Made by a program: the position numbers and the translations under genes. From NCBI RefSeq assembly GCF_006334915.2, contig NZ_VDMA02000005.1, positions 412,013-476,012 of the forward strand: a stretch of 64,000 nucleotides of DNA, given 5' to 3'. Within the stretch, counting starts at the first letter, position 1; each line of letters begins with the position of its first letter. Source of the stretch: Microbispora catharanthi (GTDB lineage Bacteria > Actinomycetota > Actinomycetes > Streptosporangiales > Streptosporangiaceae). Positions 1 to 9,723 of this stretch are shown one piece after another. The notes under the pieces are model-generated. The model was given only the letters and a program-made list of their open reading frames with translations. It was not told where the DNA came from and did not search any database.

Positions 1-1092
1 CCCGGCCTTCCCTCCGGGGCCGGCGCACATGTCCAGCCAGGTGGAGTCCCGGTCGAGCGGCACGCGGGTCAGCGCGAGCGCGACGAGCTGGCTGGCCTCG
101 TCCTGCACCGCGGCCCGCGCCTCCCCCACCGCGGGGATGGAGCCCGGGTCGCCCTCCGGCAGGTAGACCGCGTACGGCGAGTAGGCGCCCCGCTCGCCCC
201 CGGCCGCGACCAGCTCCTCCACCGTGGCCCGTCCCGGCCGCGCCACCAGTGCCACGCGGGGCCGTTCGTTGTCGGCCTCCAGCAGCGCGGCCGCCTCGTC
301 CACGTCCCCGCCCACCGCGTCGCGCAGGGCGGTGACGATCCAGCGCGGGTGGCTGTAGGTGACCGCCAGGTTGCCGACCGGGTCCTGCGCCCGCGGCGGG
401 GCGACGATCTCCAGCCACTCCTCCAGCGTGCGGCCCGCGACCTTGCGCAGCACGGCGTTGGCATAGCGGGACGGGCCCGGCCCTACGCGCAGCCGTACGA
501 GGTCGATGGTGGCGCTGACCGCCGCGTGGGGCGGGATCCGCGTGCGCAGAAGCTGGTGGACCCCGAGACGCACCGCGTCGAGCAGCGGCGGGTCCACCTC
601 CTCAGGCGGCCGATCACTGCACGCGGCGATGACCTCGTCGTAGGTCCCGAGGCCGCGCAGCGTGCCGTACGCCAGCTCGGTGGCGAGGGCCGCGTCGCGT
701 CCCGTGATGCGCCGCTGCCGCAGCAGGGTCGGCATGAGCAGGTTGGCGTAGGCGTCGCGCTCGTCGACGGCCCGCATCAGGTCGTAGGCGGCGTTGCGCG
801 CCTCGTCGCGGGGCGGGCGCCCGCGGCCCTGCCTCGGCTGCCCGGCCTTAGCCGCGTGCGCGGCCTGCCCGCCGTGGCCCGCCCTGCCGCCGTGTCCCGG
901 GCGGCCCTGCCCTCTGCCGCCACCAGTGCCGCCACCAGTGCCGCCGCTCTGGCCGCTCCCCTGGCCGCGCCGCCCGCCGCCGCCCTGACCTCTGCCCTGC
1001 TTCACGGTGTCACCCTCGACCCTGCCACCTTCGACGCTGCCGCCTACGACCCTGTCACTCGCTGATCCGCTGCCTTCGGCTCCGCCGCTCAC
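1..1092 (-). CDS. rsmB: 16S rRNA (cytosine-967-C5)-methyltransferase RsmB, C-terminus outside the window
   Basis: This is the N-terminal two thirds of an RsmB/Sun methyltransferase, which methylates C967 of 16S rRNA using SAM. The reading frame runs off the left edge just after the SAM-binding motif DMCAGPGGKA (about bases 5-35). Upstream of this is a NusB-like RNA-binding domain (segment ARNAAYDLMRAVDERDAYAN, about bases 730-800 on this strand). The first ~85 residues are a Gly/Arg/Gln-rich low-complexity tail. Two GTG starts have plausible ribosome sites: 1092 (GGAG 8 bases upstream) and 1005 (GAGG 8 bases upstream). The longer form is given here. It follows fmt with a 95-base gap, the common fmt-rsmB order. 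Function is confident; the exact start is not. Confidence 0.9.
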   Translation of the reverse strand, partial: MSGGAEGSGSASDRVVGGSVEGGRVEGDTVKQGRGQGGGGRRGQGSGQSGGTGGGTGGGRGQGRPGHGGRAGHGGQAAHAAKAGQPRQGRGRPPRDEARNAAYDLMRAVDERDAYANLLMPTLLRQRRITGRDAALATELAYGTLRGLGTYDEVIAACSDRPPEEVDPPLLDAVRLGVHQLLRTRIPPHAAVSATIDLVRLRVGPGPSRYANAVLRKVAGRTLEEWLEIVAPPRAQDPVGNLAVTYSHPRWIVTALRDAVGGDVDEAAALLEADNERPRVALVARPGRATVEELVAAGGERGAYSPYAVYLPEGDPGSIPAVGEARAAVQDEASQLVALALTRVPLDRDSTWLDMCAGPGGKAG

Positions 1093-1187
1093 CGAGACGG
1101 CTCCGGCTCAGCGGCCCGCTCTCCGCTACCCGCCATGCCGTCCGCCCGGCACGGTGCCGGGGCCGGGATCCCGGCGGGCGGGGCCCT

Positions 1188-2117
1188 TCAGACCAGGGTC
1201 TCACCGTCCGCGAACCGGACGCCGCGGCCCCATTCGGCCGCACTCATCTGCCGCTTGCCCTGCGGCTGCACCTCGCCGAGCTCCACGGGGTGGGTGCCGG
1301 TCCCGACGAGGACGGCCTTCCGCGTGGCCGCGATCTCTCCCGGGGCGAGCTTGTCCGCGTCGGGCGCGAGCCGCACCGGGCCGATCTTGACCCGCTGGCC
1401 GCGGAACTCGGCCCACGCACCAGGAGCCGGAGTGCAGGCCCGCACCAGCCGGTCCACCCGCATGGCGGGCGCGGCCCAGTCGATCCTGGCGTCCTCGACC
1501 GTGATCTTCGGGGCCAGGCTGACGCCGTCCGCGGGCTGCGGACGCGCCTCAAGCGTGCCGTCCTCGACGCCGTCGAGGGTGGCCAGCAGCAGGCCCGCCC
1601 CCGCCTCCGCGAGCCGGGCCAGCAGCGCGCCGCTCGTGTCGTCCGGACGGATCCGCTCGGTGAGCACGCCGAACACCGGCCCCGCGTCCAGCTCCTTCAC
1701 GATGCGGAAGGTCGAGGCGCCGGTGACGTCGTCGCCGTGCAGCACGGCGTGCTGCACGGGCGCCGCGCCGCGCCAGGCGGGCAGCACGGAGAAGTGCAGG
1801 TTGATCCACCCCTGCGGGGGGATGTCGAGCGCTGCCTGCGGCAAGAGGGCGCCGTACGCGACCACGGGGCAGCAGTCGGGGCCGATCGCCCTCAGCCGGT
1901 CGAGAAACTCCGGGTCTCCGGCCTTCGCCGGTCTGAGCACCTCGATCCCCGACTCCTCCGCGAGCTGGGCCACCGGGCTGGGGTGCACCTTGCGTCCCCG
2001 GCCCGACTGCGCGTCCGGCCGGGTCACCACGGCCGCCACCTCGTGACGGGGCGAGTCCAGCAGGGCGCGCAGCGACGGGAGCGCGGTGTCGGGCGTGCCG
2101 GCGAAGACCAGGCGCAC
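1188..2117 (-). CDS. fmt: methionyl-tRNA formyltransferase
   Basis: Fmt formylates initiator Met-tRNA using 10-formyltetrahydrofolate. The protein (309 aa) begins [16 protein letters not shown], the usual start of the family. It carries the catalytic N-H-D set in the segments [16 protein letters not shown] and DDVTGASTF, and a C-terminal OB-like domain from about residue 205. The GTG start at 2117 overlaps the TAG stop of def by one base (TAGTG), so the two are probably translationally coupled. def-fmt pairing is functionally sensible because deformylase removes the group Fmt adds. Confidence 0.97.
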   Translation of the reverse strand: MRLVFAGTPDTALPSLRALLDSPRHEVAAVVTRPDAQSGRGRKVHPSPVAQLAEESGIEVLRPAKAGDPEFLDRLRAIGPDCCPVVAYGALLPQAALDIPPQGWINLHFSVLPAWRGAAPVQHAVLHGDDVTGASTFRIVKELDAGPVFGVLTERIRPDDTSGALLARLAEAGAGLLLATLDGVEDGTLEARPQPADGVSLAPKITVEDARIDWAAPAMRVDRLVRACTPAPGAWAEFRGQRVKIGPVRLAPDADKLAPGEIAATRKAVLVGTGTHPVELGEVQPQGKRQMSAAEWGRGVRFADGETLV

Positions 2118-2665
2118 TACAGGGCCCTTCCCTGCGTGGCGTGCGGCGAGATCTTCACCACCGGTGCCGACAGGCCGCTCCACTCGGCCTCGCGGATCGC
2201 CTTCATGGCGAGCTTGCGCTGCTTGGCGTCCAGCCGGTCGATGAACAGCACGCCGTCCAGGTGGTCGGTCTCGTGCTGGAAGCAGCGCGCCATGAGGTCG
2301 GTGCCCTCGATCGTCACCGGCTCGCCGTGCATGGTGAAGCCCTTGGCCACCGCCCTGATCGCGCGGGGCGTCGGGAAGGTCAGGCCGGGGAAGGACAGGC
2401 AGCCCTCCTCGCCCTCCTCGTCCGTCTCGCCGCCGAGGTCGAGTTCGGGATTGATGAGGTGCCCGAGCTGATCGTCCACGTAGTAGGTGAACACGCGCAG
2501 GCCGACGCCGATCTGCGGCGCGGCAAGGCCCGCGCCCGGCGCGTCCATCATCGTGTCGGTCAGGTCCTTGACGAGCTTGCGCAGTTCCTTGTCGAAGTCG
2601 ACCACCGGCTCGGCCGGAGTGCGCAGCACCGGGTCGCCGAACAGGCGGATCGGCTGAATGGCCAA
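2117..2665 (-). CDS. def: peptide deformylase
   Basis: Peptide deformylase removes the formyl group from nascent N-terminal methionine. All three metal-site motifs are visible: [11 protein letters not shown] (about residues 44-54), EGCLSFPG (about 87-94, with the metal-binding Cys) and [11 protein letters not shown] (about 131-141, HExxH). At 182 aa it has the usual length. It is the first gene of the def-fmt-rsmB group and lies 46 bases downstream of an unrelated hypothetical gene on the same strand. Confidence 0.97.
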   Translation of the reverse strand: MAIQPIRLFGDPVLRTPAEPVVDFDKELRKLVKDLTDTMMDAPGAGLAAPQIGVGLRVFTYYVDDQLGHLINPELDLGGETDEEGEEGCLSFPGLTFPTPRAIRAVAKGFTMHGEPVTIEGTDLMARCFQHETDHLDGVLFIDRLDAKQRKLAMKAIREAEWSGLSAPVVKISPHATQGRAL

Positions 2666-2711
2666 GGGTTGGCTCCGTTCACGTCACGTACACGAGGAGG
2701 ATCACCCCAGT

Positions 2712-3953
2712 CTACGGGCGTGAACGCACCTTCATCGCCGTCTTCCTGGCGGTCTTCGCGATCAGCGGATCGGGATGGTGCCTGCCGAGCATCTCCAGCA
2801 CCGCGAGGGCGTCGGGATGGTCGGCCCGGCCCATCTCGGGCACCAGCGTGAGCAGATCCTCCCCGAGGAGGTCGAAATGGGCCACCGAGTCGACCGGCGC
2901 GCCGATGTAGAGCAGGGCGGCGAGGGTGTCCACCGCCACCCAGGCCCCGTCACCCTCGCCGAGGGCCGGTGCCTCCAGGTCCCGCACGCCCAGCCAGGCC
3001 GCGGCGTAGCGCCACATCATCGGCTCGTCCAGGGCCTCCCGCACGGCCTGCGCGGCCTCCGGGCCCAGCTCCTCGAGCACGGTCCCCGCGGTGCCGCGCT
3101 GGGCGGCGTTGCCCGACGCGGCGATCTTGATGAGCTCACGCGCCGCGTCCTCCGGCACCCGGCGCTCCAGCCACAGCGTGGCGGCGCTGGCGGAGGCCCG
3201 GCCGGTCAGCATGGCGTCGATGAGGTCGGCGGCGCCCAGCTCGGCGAGCGCGGCCACCTCGCCGAGCGACGGCGCGTCGTGCCCCTCCCTCAGCAGGTCG
3301 CGGCGCACGGCCCACACGCCCGGCTGGCTGAGCCGGACGAGCTCCCCGCTCAGCTCGATCAGCCCGCAGTACTCCAGCAGCGCCATGGCCGCCGCCAGCT
3401 CCCCCGGCAGGGTCATCCGCAGCCGCCGCAGGTCCGCAGGCCGCGCCTCGCAGCCCACCTCGTGGGCCTGGAGGATGCCGCCAGCCAGGGCGGCGAGCGG
3501 CATGCCCTCACGCACCGAGTAGATCGTCGCGAGGATCTCGGTGAGGTGCTCGTCGACGACGGCCGACCCGGTCAGGCCCTCCTCGGTCCGGTCGAGCACG
3601 TCCATGACCACGCCGTCCCAGAACTCCATGGGGTCGGGCACGCCGGGCCCGGGGCGGGCGCCCTGCCGGGTGACCTCCACGAGACGGCCGTTGACCGCGA
3701 CCACCCACAGCAGGCGCAGCCTGGCTGCCTCCAGGCCCAGCTCGGCGACGACCGCCTCGGCCTCGGCGGGGTGCGGCAGCCCCTGCTCGGTCACCTCGCA
3801 CACACCCCGGGGAGAGGCGGCGCACCGGGCCCCGACCCACTTGGCGATGCGGCGGGCGTCCCGCACGAGCGGGACCTCCCGCACCGCGTGGACGAGCTGC
3901 TCGTCGGGGGCGATGTCGACCGGCGGGAAGGTGAGCACGTCGCTGTCGGCCAT
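2712..3953 (-). CDS. hypothetical protein, shorter member of a tandem paralogue pair
   Basis: I do not recognise a named family. The 413-aa protein is rich in Ala, Leu and Glu and looks all-helical, with a HEAT-like succession in its C-terminal third. It shares with the gene immediately upstream (3977-5644) an early VREVPLVRDA segment, a central TGSAVVDEHL segment and a basic C-terminus of the form DHPDxxxVLExLG...AKxARKxAxKxRSR. The two are therefore tandem duplicates. No signal peptide, membrane helix or catalytic motif is visible. A TAAGTT hexamer ends 6 bases before the ATG and there is no Shine-Dalgarno, so it may be read from a leaderless transcript. Position between def and priA suggests a housekeeping context only. 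Confidence 0.8.
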   Translation of the reverse strand: MADSDVLTFPPVDIAPDEQLVHAVREVPLVRDARRIAKWVGARCAASPRGVCEVTEQGLPHPAEAEAVVAELGLEAARLRLLWVVAVNGRLVEVTRQGARPGPGVPDPMEFWDGVVMDVLDRTEEGLTGSAVVDEHLTEILATIYSVREGMPLAALAGGILQAHEVGCEARPADLRRLRMTLPGELAAAMALLEYCGLIELSGELVRLSQPGVWAVRRDLLREGHDAPSLGEVAALAELGAADLIDAMLTGRASASAATLWLERRVPEDAARELIKIAASGNAAQRGTAGTVLEELGPEAAQAVREALDEPMMWRYAAAWLGVRDLEAPALGEGDGAWVAVDTLAALLYIGAPVDSVAHFDLLGEDLLTLVPEMGRADHPDALAVLEMLGRHHPDPLIAKTARKTAMKVRSRP

Positions 3954-3976
3954 TCCAGCAACTTACTGCACAGCAG

Positions 3977-5644
3977 TCACCTGATGCCCCGCGAACGAGC
4001 CTTGAACGCCGCTTTCCGGGCGGCTTTGGCGGCCGCCTGGTCCGGCAGCGTGCTGCCGAGCAGTTCGAGAACCTCGACCACGTCGGGGTGGTCCACCCGC
4101 CACATGTCCTCGATCAGATGCGCGGGCGGCCCAGAGGCCGCGATGTTCTCCGCGAAACCCTCCGGGTCGGCCTCGGCGGCGGGCAGTGCGAGCGCGAGCA
4201 TGTCGACGCTCACCCACAGAACCTCCTCGGGGGTGAGCGCGGGCGCGTCCAGGCCCCGCGAGGACAGCCAGTGGATGGCGTGCGGGCGCAGTTCGGCGTC
4301 GTCCAGGTAGGACCGCACGACCGGCGCCGCCTCGACGCCCAGCCGGTCCACGATGGTCACGGCGACCCCGCGCACCTCCGCCGGGGCGCCGGCCACGGCG
4401 GCGAGCAGCTCCGACGCCGCCTGCTCCGGGGTGCGCCGCGACAGCCACTCGGCGATGTCCCGCTCGGCCGCCTCGTCCGCCGTGCCGTCGCCGATCAGGC
4501 CGGCGATCAGCCCGCTCGCGTCGCCCTCGGCCGGTGCGGGCGCGAGCGGCGCGTCCAGGCCCATGCCGGCGTACACCTCCCGCAGGCCCCACAGGGCGTG
4601 CGAGGTCAGGGCCAGGCCGTCCTCGGTGCGCTGGACCGTTCCCGCGTACGCCAGAGCGCTCAGCGCCTCGTCCAGCCTGCCGACCGGCCGCCCGGCGGCC
4701 ACTTCGCGCAGGTAGTCGGCGAGCGCGTCCACCGGGACGGGCGACTGCAGCCGGTAGAGCAGGTCGTGGATCTGGGACATCCCCTCGTCCACCACCGCCT
4801 CCCCGGTGAGCGGCACTGACCTCTCGACGAGGAACTCCAGCGCCGACCGCCACAGGTCGAGCAGCTCGTCCTCACCGCGCGCGTCCAGCTCACGGAAGTC
4901 CTCCGCGACCACGACGGCCGTGCCGTCGAGCCGGGCCAGGCCCAGGTCGAGCGCGAGGCGCCACGCCGGTTCTGGACACTCGACGCCGAGCTCGGCCGTG
5001 CACGCCCGCGCGTCCCTGACGCGCAGCGACCGGCGCGTCGTCACCGTGCGGCCGCCCTCCACCAGCCACGTCACCACCCGGTGGGCGTCGCGCAGCAGCG
5101 GCACCTCGCGCACGGCCAGCGCCACATCCTCGCGCGGCGCGAGCCGTACGGGCGGCAGGGGCGCGCAGCCGGGGCAGTCGCACTCGTCGCCGTCCGCCGC
5201 GCCCTGGGTCCCCACCCCCCGGGCCGCGTCGAGCTCCAGGGAGTCGGGCCCGATGGCGCTGAACAGGCTCTTGGCCATGCCGAACTTGGACGTGTCCGCG
5301 AGCGCCTGCGGCATCTCCGGCTCGATGCGGTCGATGGTCTCCCGCATCCGGGCGGCCGTCTTGCTGCCGATCTCGCCCGTGTCCAGCAGGAACTCGACCA
5401 GTGTCCGCGCCGCGGCGACCGTCTCCGGCGCGCTCTCCGGCGGTGCGATGACCTTGCGCGGGTAGATTTCCAGCAGGAGCTCCTCGAAGGTGCCCGGCCG
5501 GAAATCGCCCAGTTCGTTCACCTCCAGGTAGTCGCTGGCGTAGTCGCACAGCAGACGTACCTCGTCGACGTCGACCTCGACGTTCCGCTCGCGCCCCCAG
5601 GCGCGCAGGCCGTCGACGGCCCGGTTCACCCATTCGATCGACAC
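3977..5644 (-). CDS. hypothetical protein, longer member of a tandem paralogue pair with a Cys cluster
   Basis: The 555-aa protein is unrecognised. Residues 1-~150 form an acidic helical domain not present in the neighbouring paralogue. About residues 153-160 hold a small cysteine cluster (ECDCPGC) that could bind a metal. The rest aligns with the 413-aa paralogue downstream: VREVPLLRDAHR near residue 180, TGEAVVDEGM near 295, and the basic C-terminus VDHPDVVEVLELLG followed by AARKAAFKARSR. It starts at a GTG and lies 40 bases from the priA stop. No secretion signal is visible. A scaffold or regulatory role is possible but not shown. Confidence 0.8.
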   Translation of the reverse strand: MSIEWVNRAVDGLRAWGRERNVEVDVDEVRLLCDYASDYLEVNELGDFRPGTFEELLLEIYPRKVIAPPESAPETVAAARTLVEFLLDTGEIGSKTAARMRETIDRIEPEMPQALADTSKFGMAKSLFSAIGPDSLELDAARGVGTQGAADGDECDCPGCAPLPPVRLAPREDVALAVREVPLLRDAHRVVTWLVEGGRTVTTRRSLRVRDARACTAELGVECPEPAWRLALDLGLARLDGTAVVVAEDFRELDARGEDELLDLWRSALEFLVERSVPLTGEAVVDEGMSQIHDLLYRLQSPVPVDALADYLREVAAGRPVGRLDEALSALAYAGTVQRTEDGLALTSHALWGLREVYAGMGLDAPLAPAPAEGDASGLIAGLIGDGTADEAAERDIAEWLSRRTPEQAASELLAAVAGAPAEVRGVAVTIVDRLGVEAAPVVRSYLDDAELRPHAIHWLSSRGLDAPALTPEEVLWVSVDMLALALPAAEADPEGFAENIAASGPPAHLIEDMWRVDHPDVVEVLELLGSTLPDQAAAKAARKAAFKARSRGIR

Positions 5645-5684
5645 ACAGGCACGCTAACGGCTCGCTTTGTGCGAGGCGAATCGG

Positions 5685-8195
5685 TCAGATGAGGTCGAGC
5701 GGATCAATGTTCACACGTACCACGTCGGGCGTCTTGCGCGCGGAGCGCACACCGGAGGCTCCCTTGAGCGCGCGGGCCAGCGCGGACCCGAGGTGGCGCG
5801 GCACCCGGACCATGGCCCGTTCCAGCCCGTCCTCCACCGGCACCGGGCCCAGCACCTGCGCCCCGGGAGGCAGCCCGGCGCCCGCCAGCGTCTCCCTGAC
5901 CGCCGCGCCCGGGCCCGTCAGCGTCGCCATCCGCACGGCCGGGGGAAAACCCAGCTCGGCCCGCTCGTCGAGCTCGCGTTCGGCGAAGGTGACGGGGTCC
6001 CAGCGCAGCAGCGCCTGTACGGCGGGCACCGCGGCGTCGGCCAGGACGACCAGCTCGCCCGCGGGCCGCAGCAGGGCGGCCGCGTTCGTCCAGCGCCGCA
6101 GCGCCTCCTCGGCCGCGCGCAGGTCGGGGCGGCCCAGCAGCGCCCATCCGTCGAGCAGCACGGCGGCCGCGTAGCCGCCGTCCGGCACCGGCTCGGCCCC
6201 TGGCGTCGCCACGACCAGCGCGGGGGCGCCGCTCACCGTCGCGAGCACGCCGTCGCGCCCGCTGGTGCGCACGGCCACCGAAGGAAAGGCCCGGCCCAGC
6301 TCCTCGGCGGTGCGCCGCGCGCCCACGATGACGGCCCGCACGCCGGTCCCGCCGCAGGACGGGCAGCGCCAGTCGCCCGCGATCCGGCCGCACCAGCGGC
6401 AGTAGGGCACGGCGTGCCCGCCGCGCAGCGCGAGCGGGCCCGAGCACACGGGTCCGGTGGCCGTGGGTTCTACGAGCACGGGTTCCGCGAGCACGGGTTC
6501 CGCGGCCCCGGGCGCCGGGACCGGGCGCACCGGCGGCAGGCCCGAGCAGCGGGCGGGGGCGCGGCAGTGGCGGCACGCCAGCGCGGGCAGGTAGCCCCTG
6601 CGCGGCACCTGGACGAGCACGGGACCGTGCTCCAGTCCCTCCCGCAGCGCCCGCCAGGCGAGGCTGGGCAGGCGGGCCGCCCTGGCCGCCTGGTCGCGGG
6701 CCAGCTCCGCGTCGTCGCCCGCCGGGCGCACCCGGGGCGCCCGGGCCCTGACCGCCGTCCGGTCGGGGACGAGCGGGGCCGCCCAGCCCGTTTCGGCGAG
6801 CGCCGTGGCCTCGGCGGTGCGGGCGTAGCCGCCGACGAGCAGGCCCGCCCCGGCCTGGTGCGCCCGCAGGCCGAGGACCTCCCGCGTGTGCGGGTAGGGC
6901 GCGTGGCGCTCGGCGTGCAGGTCGTCGCCGTCGTCCCAGACGACCGCCAGCCCGAGGCGGGCCACCGGCGCGTACGCCGCGGGGCGGTTGCCCACCACGA
7001 TCCCGATCTCGTCGCGCAACGCCTTGAGCCACCGCCGGTAGCGCTCCGCGGGCCCGAGGTCCGCCGTGATCGCCACGTGCGGCGTCTCCCCCAGCGCCGC
7101 GGTCACCAGCGCCACGTCCTTGCCGTCGGGCACCACCACGACGACGCCCCTGCCGCCGTCCAGCGTCGCCCGCGCGGCGGCCGCGATGGCGTGCGGCCAC
7201 GAGGGCCCGCCGGCGTCCGTGCCGGGCAGGGCCGTCCACACGGCGCGCGGCGCCCTGCCTTCGGCCAGCGCCTCCAGGAAGGAGGCACCCGCCGGGTAGG
7301 CCCTCCAGGCGTCGCCGTAGGCCCGCACCGCCCGCCGCCCCGCCGCCTCGTGTGGCACGGCCTCGTGTGGCACGGCCTCGTGTGGCACGGCCTCGTGTGG
7401 CACGGCCTCCCCTGGCGTCGCCTCCCCATGGAGCGTCACCGCGTGGATCGCCGCCGCGGGTGCCGCGTCTTCGTGGGCCGCATCCTGCCCGGTGAATCCC
7501 GCATTCTGCTCTGTGAATCCCGCATTCTGCTCTGCGGGCCCCGCGCCCTCGACGGGGCTTGACCGCGGGCCACCGGCGTCCGCCGTCGCGCGTACGGGCC
7601 CGGTGGCAGGCGGGGATGCGTCGCCGTCGGCGGCGCCGGGGGAAGCCGCCCGGCGCGCGGGGGTCCTCGCCTCGGCCTCGACCCGGGCGTGCCGCGGCGG
7701 AACGGCCAGACGCAGGACGTCGGACATGGTCCCGGCGTACCGGTCGGCCACGGCGCGGGCCAGCCGCGCGATGTCGGGGGTGAGGACGGGCTCCGGGGAG
7801 ATCACCCGCTCCAGAAAGGACAGCCGGCCCTCGTGCTCGCTCTCGGAGAGCCGTTCGAGCAGGTAGCCGTCGGCCAATTGCCCGGCGAAGCGGACGCGCA
7901 CCCGGCAGCCGGGCACCGCCTCGGCGTCCATCGTGGTGGGCACGAGGTAGTCGAAGGGCCGGTCGAGGTGCGGCAGCGGCGTGTCCACGACGACCCTGGC
8001 GACGGGAAGGTTCGGCGCCGCCTCGCGCGCGCCCTTGGACGCGCCCGCCCGCCCTGCGCTTCCGCGCGCCCGCTCAGCCGTCCCGCGCGTCCGCTCGGTG
8101 CCTCCCCGCGTCCGCTCGGTGGGCCGCTGCGGGGCGGCCGGGGGCGCCGGAAGGAGCGCCTCCTGAGGATGCGGGGCGCGGGTCGGCTCGGTCAC
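5685..8195 (-). CDS. priA: primosomal protein N' (PriA), actinobacterial degenerate-helicase type
   Basis: PriA reloads the replisome at stalled forks. This 836-aa protein has the 3'-DNA-binding start VARVVVDTPLPHLDRPFDYLVP (about residues 64-85), preceded by a low-complexity Arg/Thr-rich tail. The central domain lacks a recognisable Walker A GKT. The zinc-binding Cys pairs CRHC...C and CRWC...CPSC are present (about residues 530-625). Loss of helicase motifs is the known actinobacterial pattern. A variable insertion between the two halves contains four AVPHE pentapeptides (see repeat at 7346-7405). It starts at GTG; priA-metK order is common in actinomycetes. Confidence 0.93.
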   Translation of the reverse strand: MTEPTRAPHPQEALLPAPPAAPQRPTERTRGGTERTRGTAERARGSAGRAGASKGAREAAPNLPVARVVVDTPLPHLDRPFDYLVPTTMDAEAVPGCRVRVRFAGQLADGYLLERLSESEHEGRLSFLERVISPEPVLTPDIARLARAVADRYAGTMSDVLRLAVPPRHARVEAEARTPARRAASPGAADGDASPPATGPVRATADAGGPRSSPVEGAGPAEQNAGFTEQNAGFTGQDAAHEDAAPAAAIHAVTLHGEATPGEAVPHEAVPHEAVPHEAVPHEAAGRRAVRAYGDAWRAYPAGASFLEALAEGRAPRAVWTALPGTDAGGPSWPHAIAAAARATLDGGRGVVVVVPDGKDVALVTAALGETPHVAITADLGPAERYRRWLKALRDEIGIVVGNRPAAYAPVARLGLAVVWDDGDDLHAERHAPYPHTREVLGLRAHQAGAGLLVGGYARTAEATALAETGWAAPLVPDRTAVRARAPRVRPAGDDAELARDQAARAARLPSLAWRALREGLEHGPVLVQVPRRGYLPALACRHCRAPARCSGLPPVRPVPAPGAAEPVLAEPVLVEPTATGPVCSGPLALRGGHAVPYCRWCGRIAGDWRCPSCGGTGVRAVIVGARRTAEELGRAFPSVAVRTSGRDGVLATVSGAPALVVATPGAEPVPDGGYAAAVLLDGWALLGRPDLRAAEEALRRWTNAAALLRPAGELVVLADAAVPAVQALLRWDPVTFAERELDERAELGFPPAVRMATLTGPGAAVRETLAGAGLPPGAQVLGPVPVEDGLERAMVRVPRHLGSALARALKGASGVRSARKTPDVVRVNIDPLDLI
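7346..7405 (-). repeat. four perfect 15-bp tandem repeats inside priA
   Basis: The unit cctcgtgtggcacgg (plus strand) occurs four times head to tail. It is in frame and encodes repeated AVPHE pentapeptides in the low-complexity insertion of PriA. A fifth, decayed unit follows at 7406-7420. Because the unit is a multiple of three, copy number can change without breaking the frame. Confidence 0.9.
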
Positions 8196-8278
8196 GTCTC
8201 CGTCCTACCAGACCCCGCGAGCCGTAATCACACGTACGCCCGCCGCCTGTGGACGTCCGGGTATCCGCCGGGCACGCG

Positions 8279-8314
8279 CGGGCGGCGCCCGCCCTCAGTG
8301 GCGGGCGCCGCCCG
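8279..8314 (-). terminator. strong hairpin terminator after metK
   Basis: A perfect 15-bp inverted repeat (cgggcggcgcccgcc and its complement) with a 6-base loop begins 36 bases past the metK stop. There is no T-run, as is usual for actinomycete terminators. It separates metK from priA. Confidence 0.7.
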
Positions 8315-8349
8315 GTGCGACGATGATCGCGGAGCTCGTCAGGCGCAGG

Positions 8350-9537
8350 TCACAGGCCCGCGGCCTTACGCAGGGCGTCGGCCCGGTCCGTGGACTCCCA
8401 GGAGAAGCCCTCACGGCCGAAGTGGCCGTAGGCGGCGGTCTCGGAGTAGATCGGGCGCAGCAGGTCGAGGTCGCGGATGATCGCGGCAGGACGCAGGTCG
8501 AAGACCTGGAGCACCGCGTCCTGGATCACGTTGACCGGCGCCTTCTCGGTGCCGAACGTCTCGACGAACAGACCGACCGGCTGGGCCTTGCCGATGGCGT
8601 AGGCGACCTGGACCTCGCAGCGGTCGGCCAGGCCGGCCGCGACGACGTTCTTGGCGACCCAGCGCATGGCGTACGCGGCCGAGCGGTCGACCTTGGACGG
8701 GTCCTTGCCGGAGAAGGCGCCGCCGCCGTGCCGGGCCATGCCGCCGTAGGTGTCGATGATGATCTTGCGGCCGGTGAGCCCGGCGTCGCCCATGGGCCCG
8801 CCGATCTCGAAGCGGCCGGTCGGGTTGACCAGCAGGCGGTAGCCCTCGGTCTCGATCTCCAGGTCGGCCAGCACCGGCTCGACCACGTGCTCGCGGATGT
8901 CGGGCGTCAGCATCTCCCGCAGGTCGATCTCCGGAGCGTGCTGCGTGGAGACGACAACGGTGTCGAGGCGGACGGGCCGGTCACCGTCGTACTCGATGGT
9001 GACCTGGGTCTTGCCGTCCGGGCGCAGGTAGGGAACGGTGCCGTTCTTCCGCACCTCGGACAGGCGCCGGGCCATCCGGTGCGCGAGCTGGATCGGCAGC
9101 GGCATCAGCTCGGGGGTCTCACGGCAGGCGTAGCCGAACATCAGGCCCTGGTCGCCCGCGCCCTGACGGTCGAAGTCGTCGGAACCCTCGCCCGCGCGGT
9201 GCTCGTAGGCGTCGTCCACGCCCTGCGCGATGTCCGGCGACTGCGCTCCGATGGACACCGACACGCCGCAGGAGGCGCCGTCGAAGCCCTTGTGGGAGGC
9301 GTCGTAGCCGATCTCGAGGATCTTCTCGCGGATCAGGGCGGGGATGTCGACATAGGTCTCCGTCGTCACCTCGCCGGCGACGTGGACCTGGCCAGTAGTG
9401 ATGAGCGTCTCGACGGCGACCCGGCTCTTGGGGTCGTCCTTGAGCATGGCGTCGAGAATCGCGTCACTGATCTGGTCGGCGATCTTGTCCGGGTGGCCCT
9501 CGGTGACCGACTCGGAGGTGAACAGGCGACGGGACAA
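8350..9537 (-). CDS. metK: S-adenosylmethionine synthase
   Basis: MetK makes SAM from methionine and ATP. The 395-aa protein begins [20 protein letters not shown], the family's N-terminus. It carries DQGLMFGYA (about residue 125), the [20 protein letters not shown]-binding loop (about residue 275) and the [13 protein letters not shown] segment. I chose the TTG at 9537 because AGGAG lies 7 bases upstream and the protein then begins as in other actinobacteria; an ATG at 9552 in the same frame has no ribosome site. No SAM riboswitch was recognised in the 186 bases upstream. Confidence 0.97.
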   Translation of the reverse strand: MSRRLFTSESVTEGHPDKIADQISDAILDAMLKDDPKSRVAVETLITTGQVHVAGEVTTETYVDIPALIREKILEIGYDASHKGFDGASCGVSVSIGAQSPDIAQGVDDAYEHRAGEGSDDFDRQGAGDQGLMFGYACRETPELMPLPIQLAHRMARRLSEVRKNGTVPYLRPDGKTQVTIEYDGDRPVRLDTVVVSTQHAPEIDLREMLTPDIREHVVEPVLADLEIETEGYRLLVNPTGRFEIGGPMGDAGLTGRKIIIDTYGGMARHGGGAFSGKDPSKVDRSAAYAMRWVAKNVVAAGLADRCEVQVAYAIGKAQPVGLFVETFGTEKAPVNVIQDAVLQVFDLRPAAIIRDLDLLRPIYSETAAYGHFGREGFSWESTDRADALRKAAGL

Positions 9538-9723
9538 CTCAGGGCTCCTCATGCAGCGGCTGCTGACGTCCATGAGTGACCGGCGGTAGAGCCCAGCCCC
9601 ACCGCGGCCACTCGATGCTCACGCGAGTCTAGCCCTAGGCGCTGCGGAGCCGCGAAGCCATCCGGGTTCGGGTCGCCGGGTCGGCCGCCGGCGGGAAGAC
9701 CCGCCGCGCTCGCGGACGGCGTG

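Noticed and set aside
349..1065. Plus-strand reading frame opposite rsmB
   Set aside because: The minus strand gives a clear RsmB; this is a shadow typical of high-GC DNA.
9538..9723. Possible SAM riboswitch upstream of metK
   Set aside because: No SAM-I, SAM-II or SAM-IV core was recognised.
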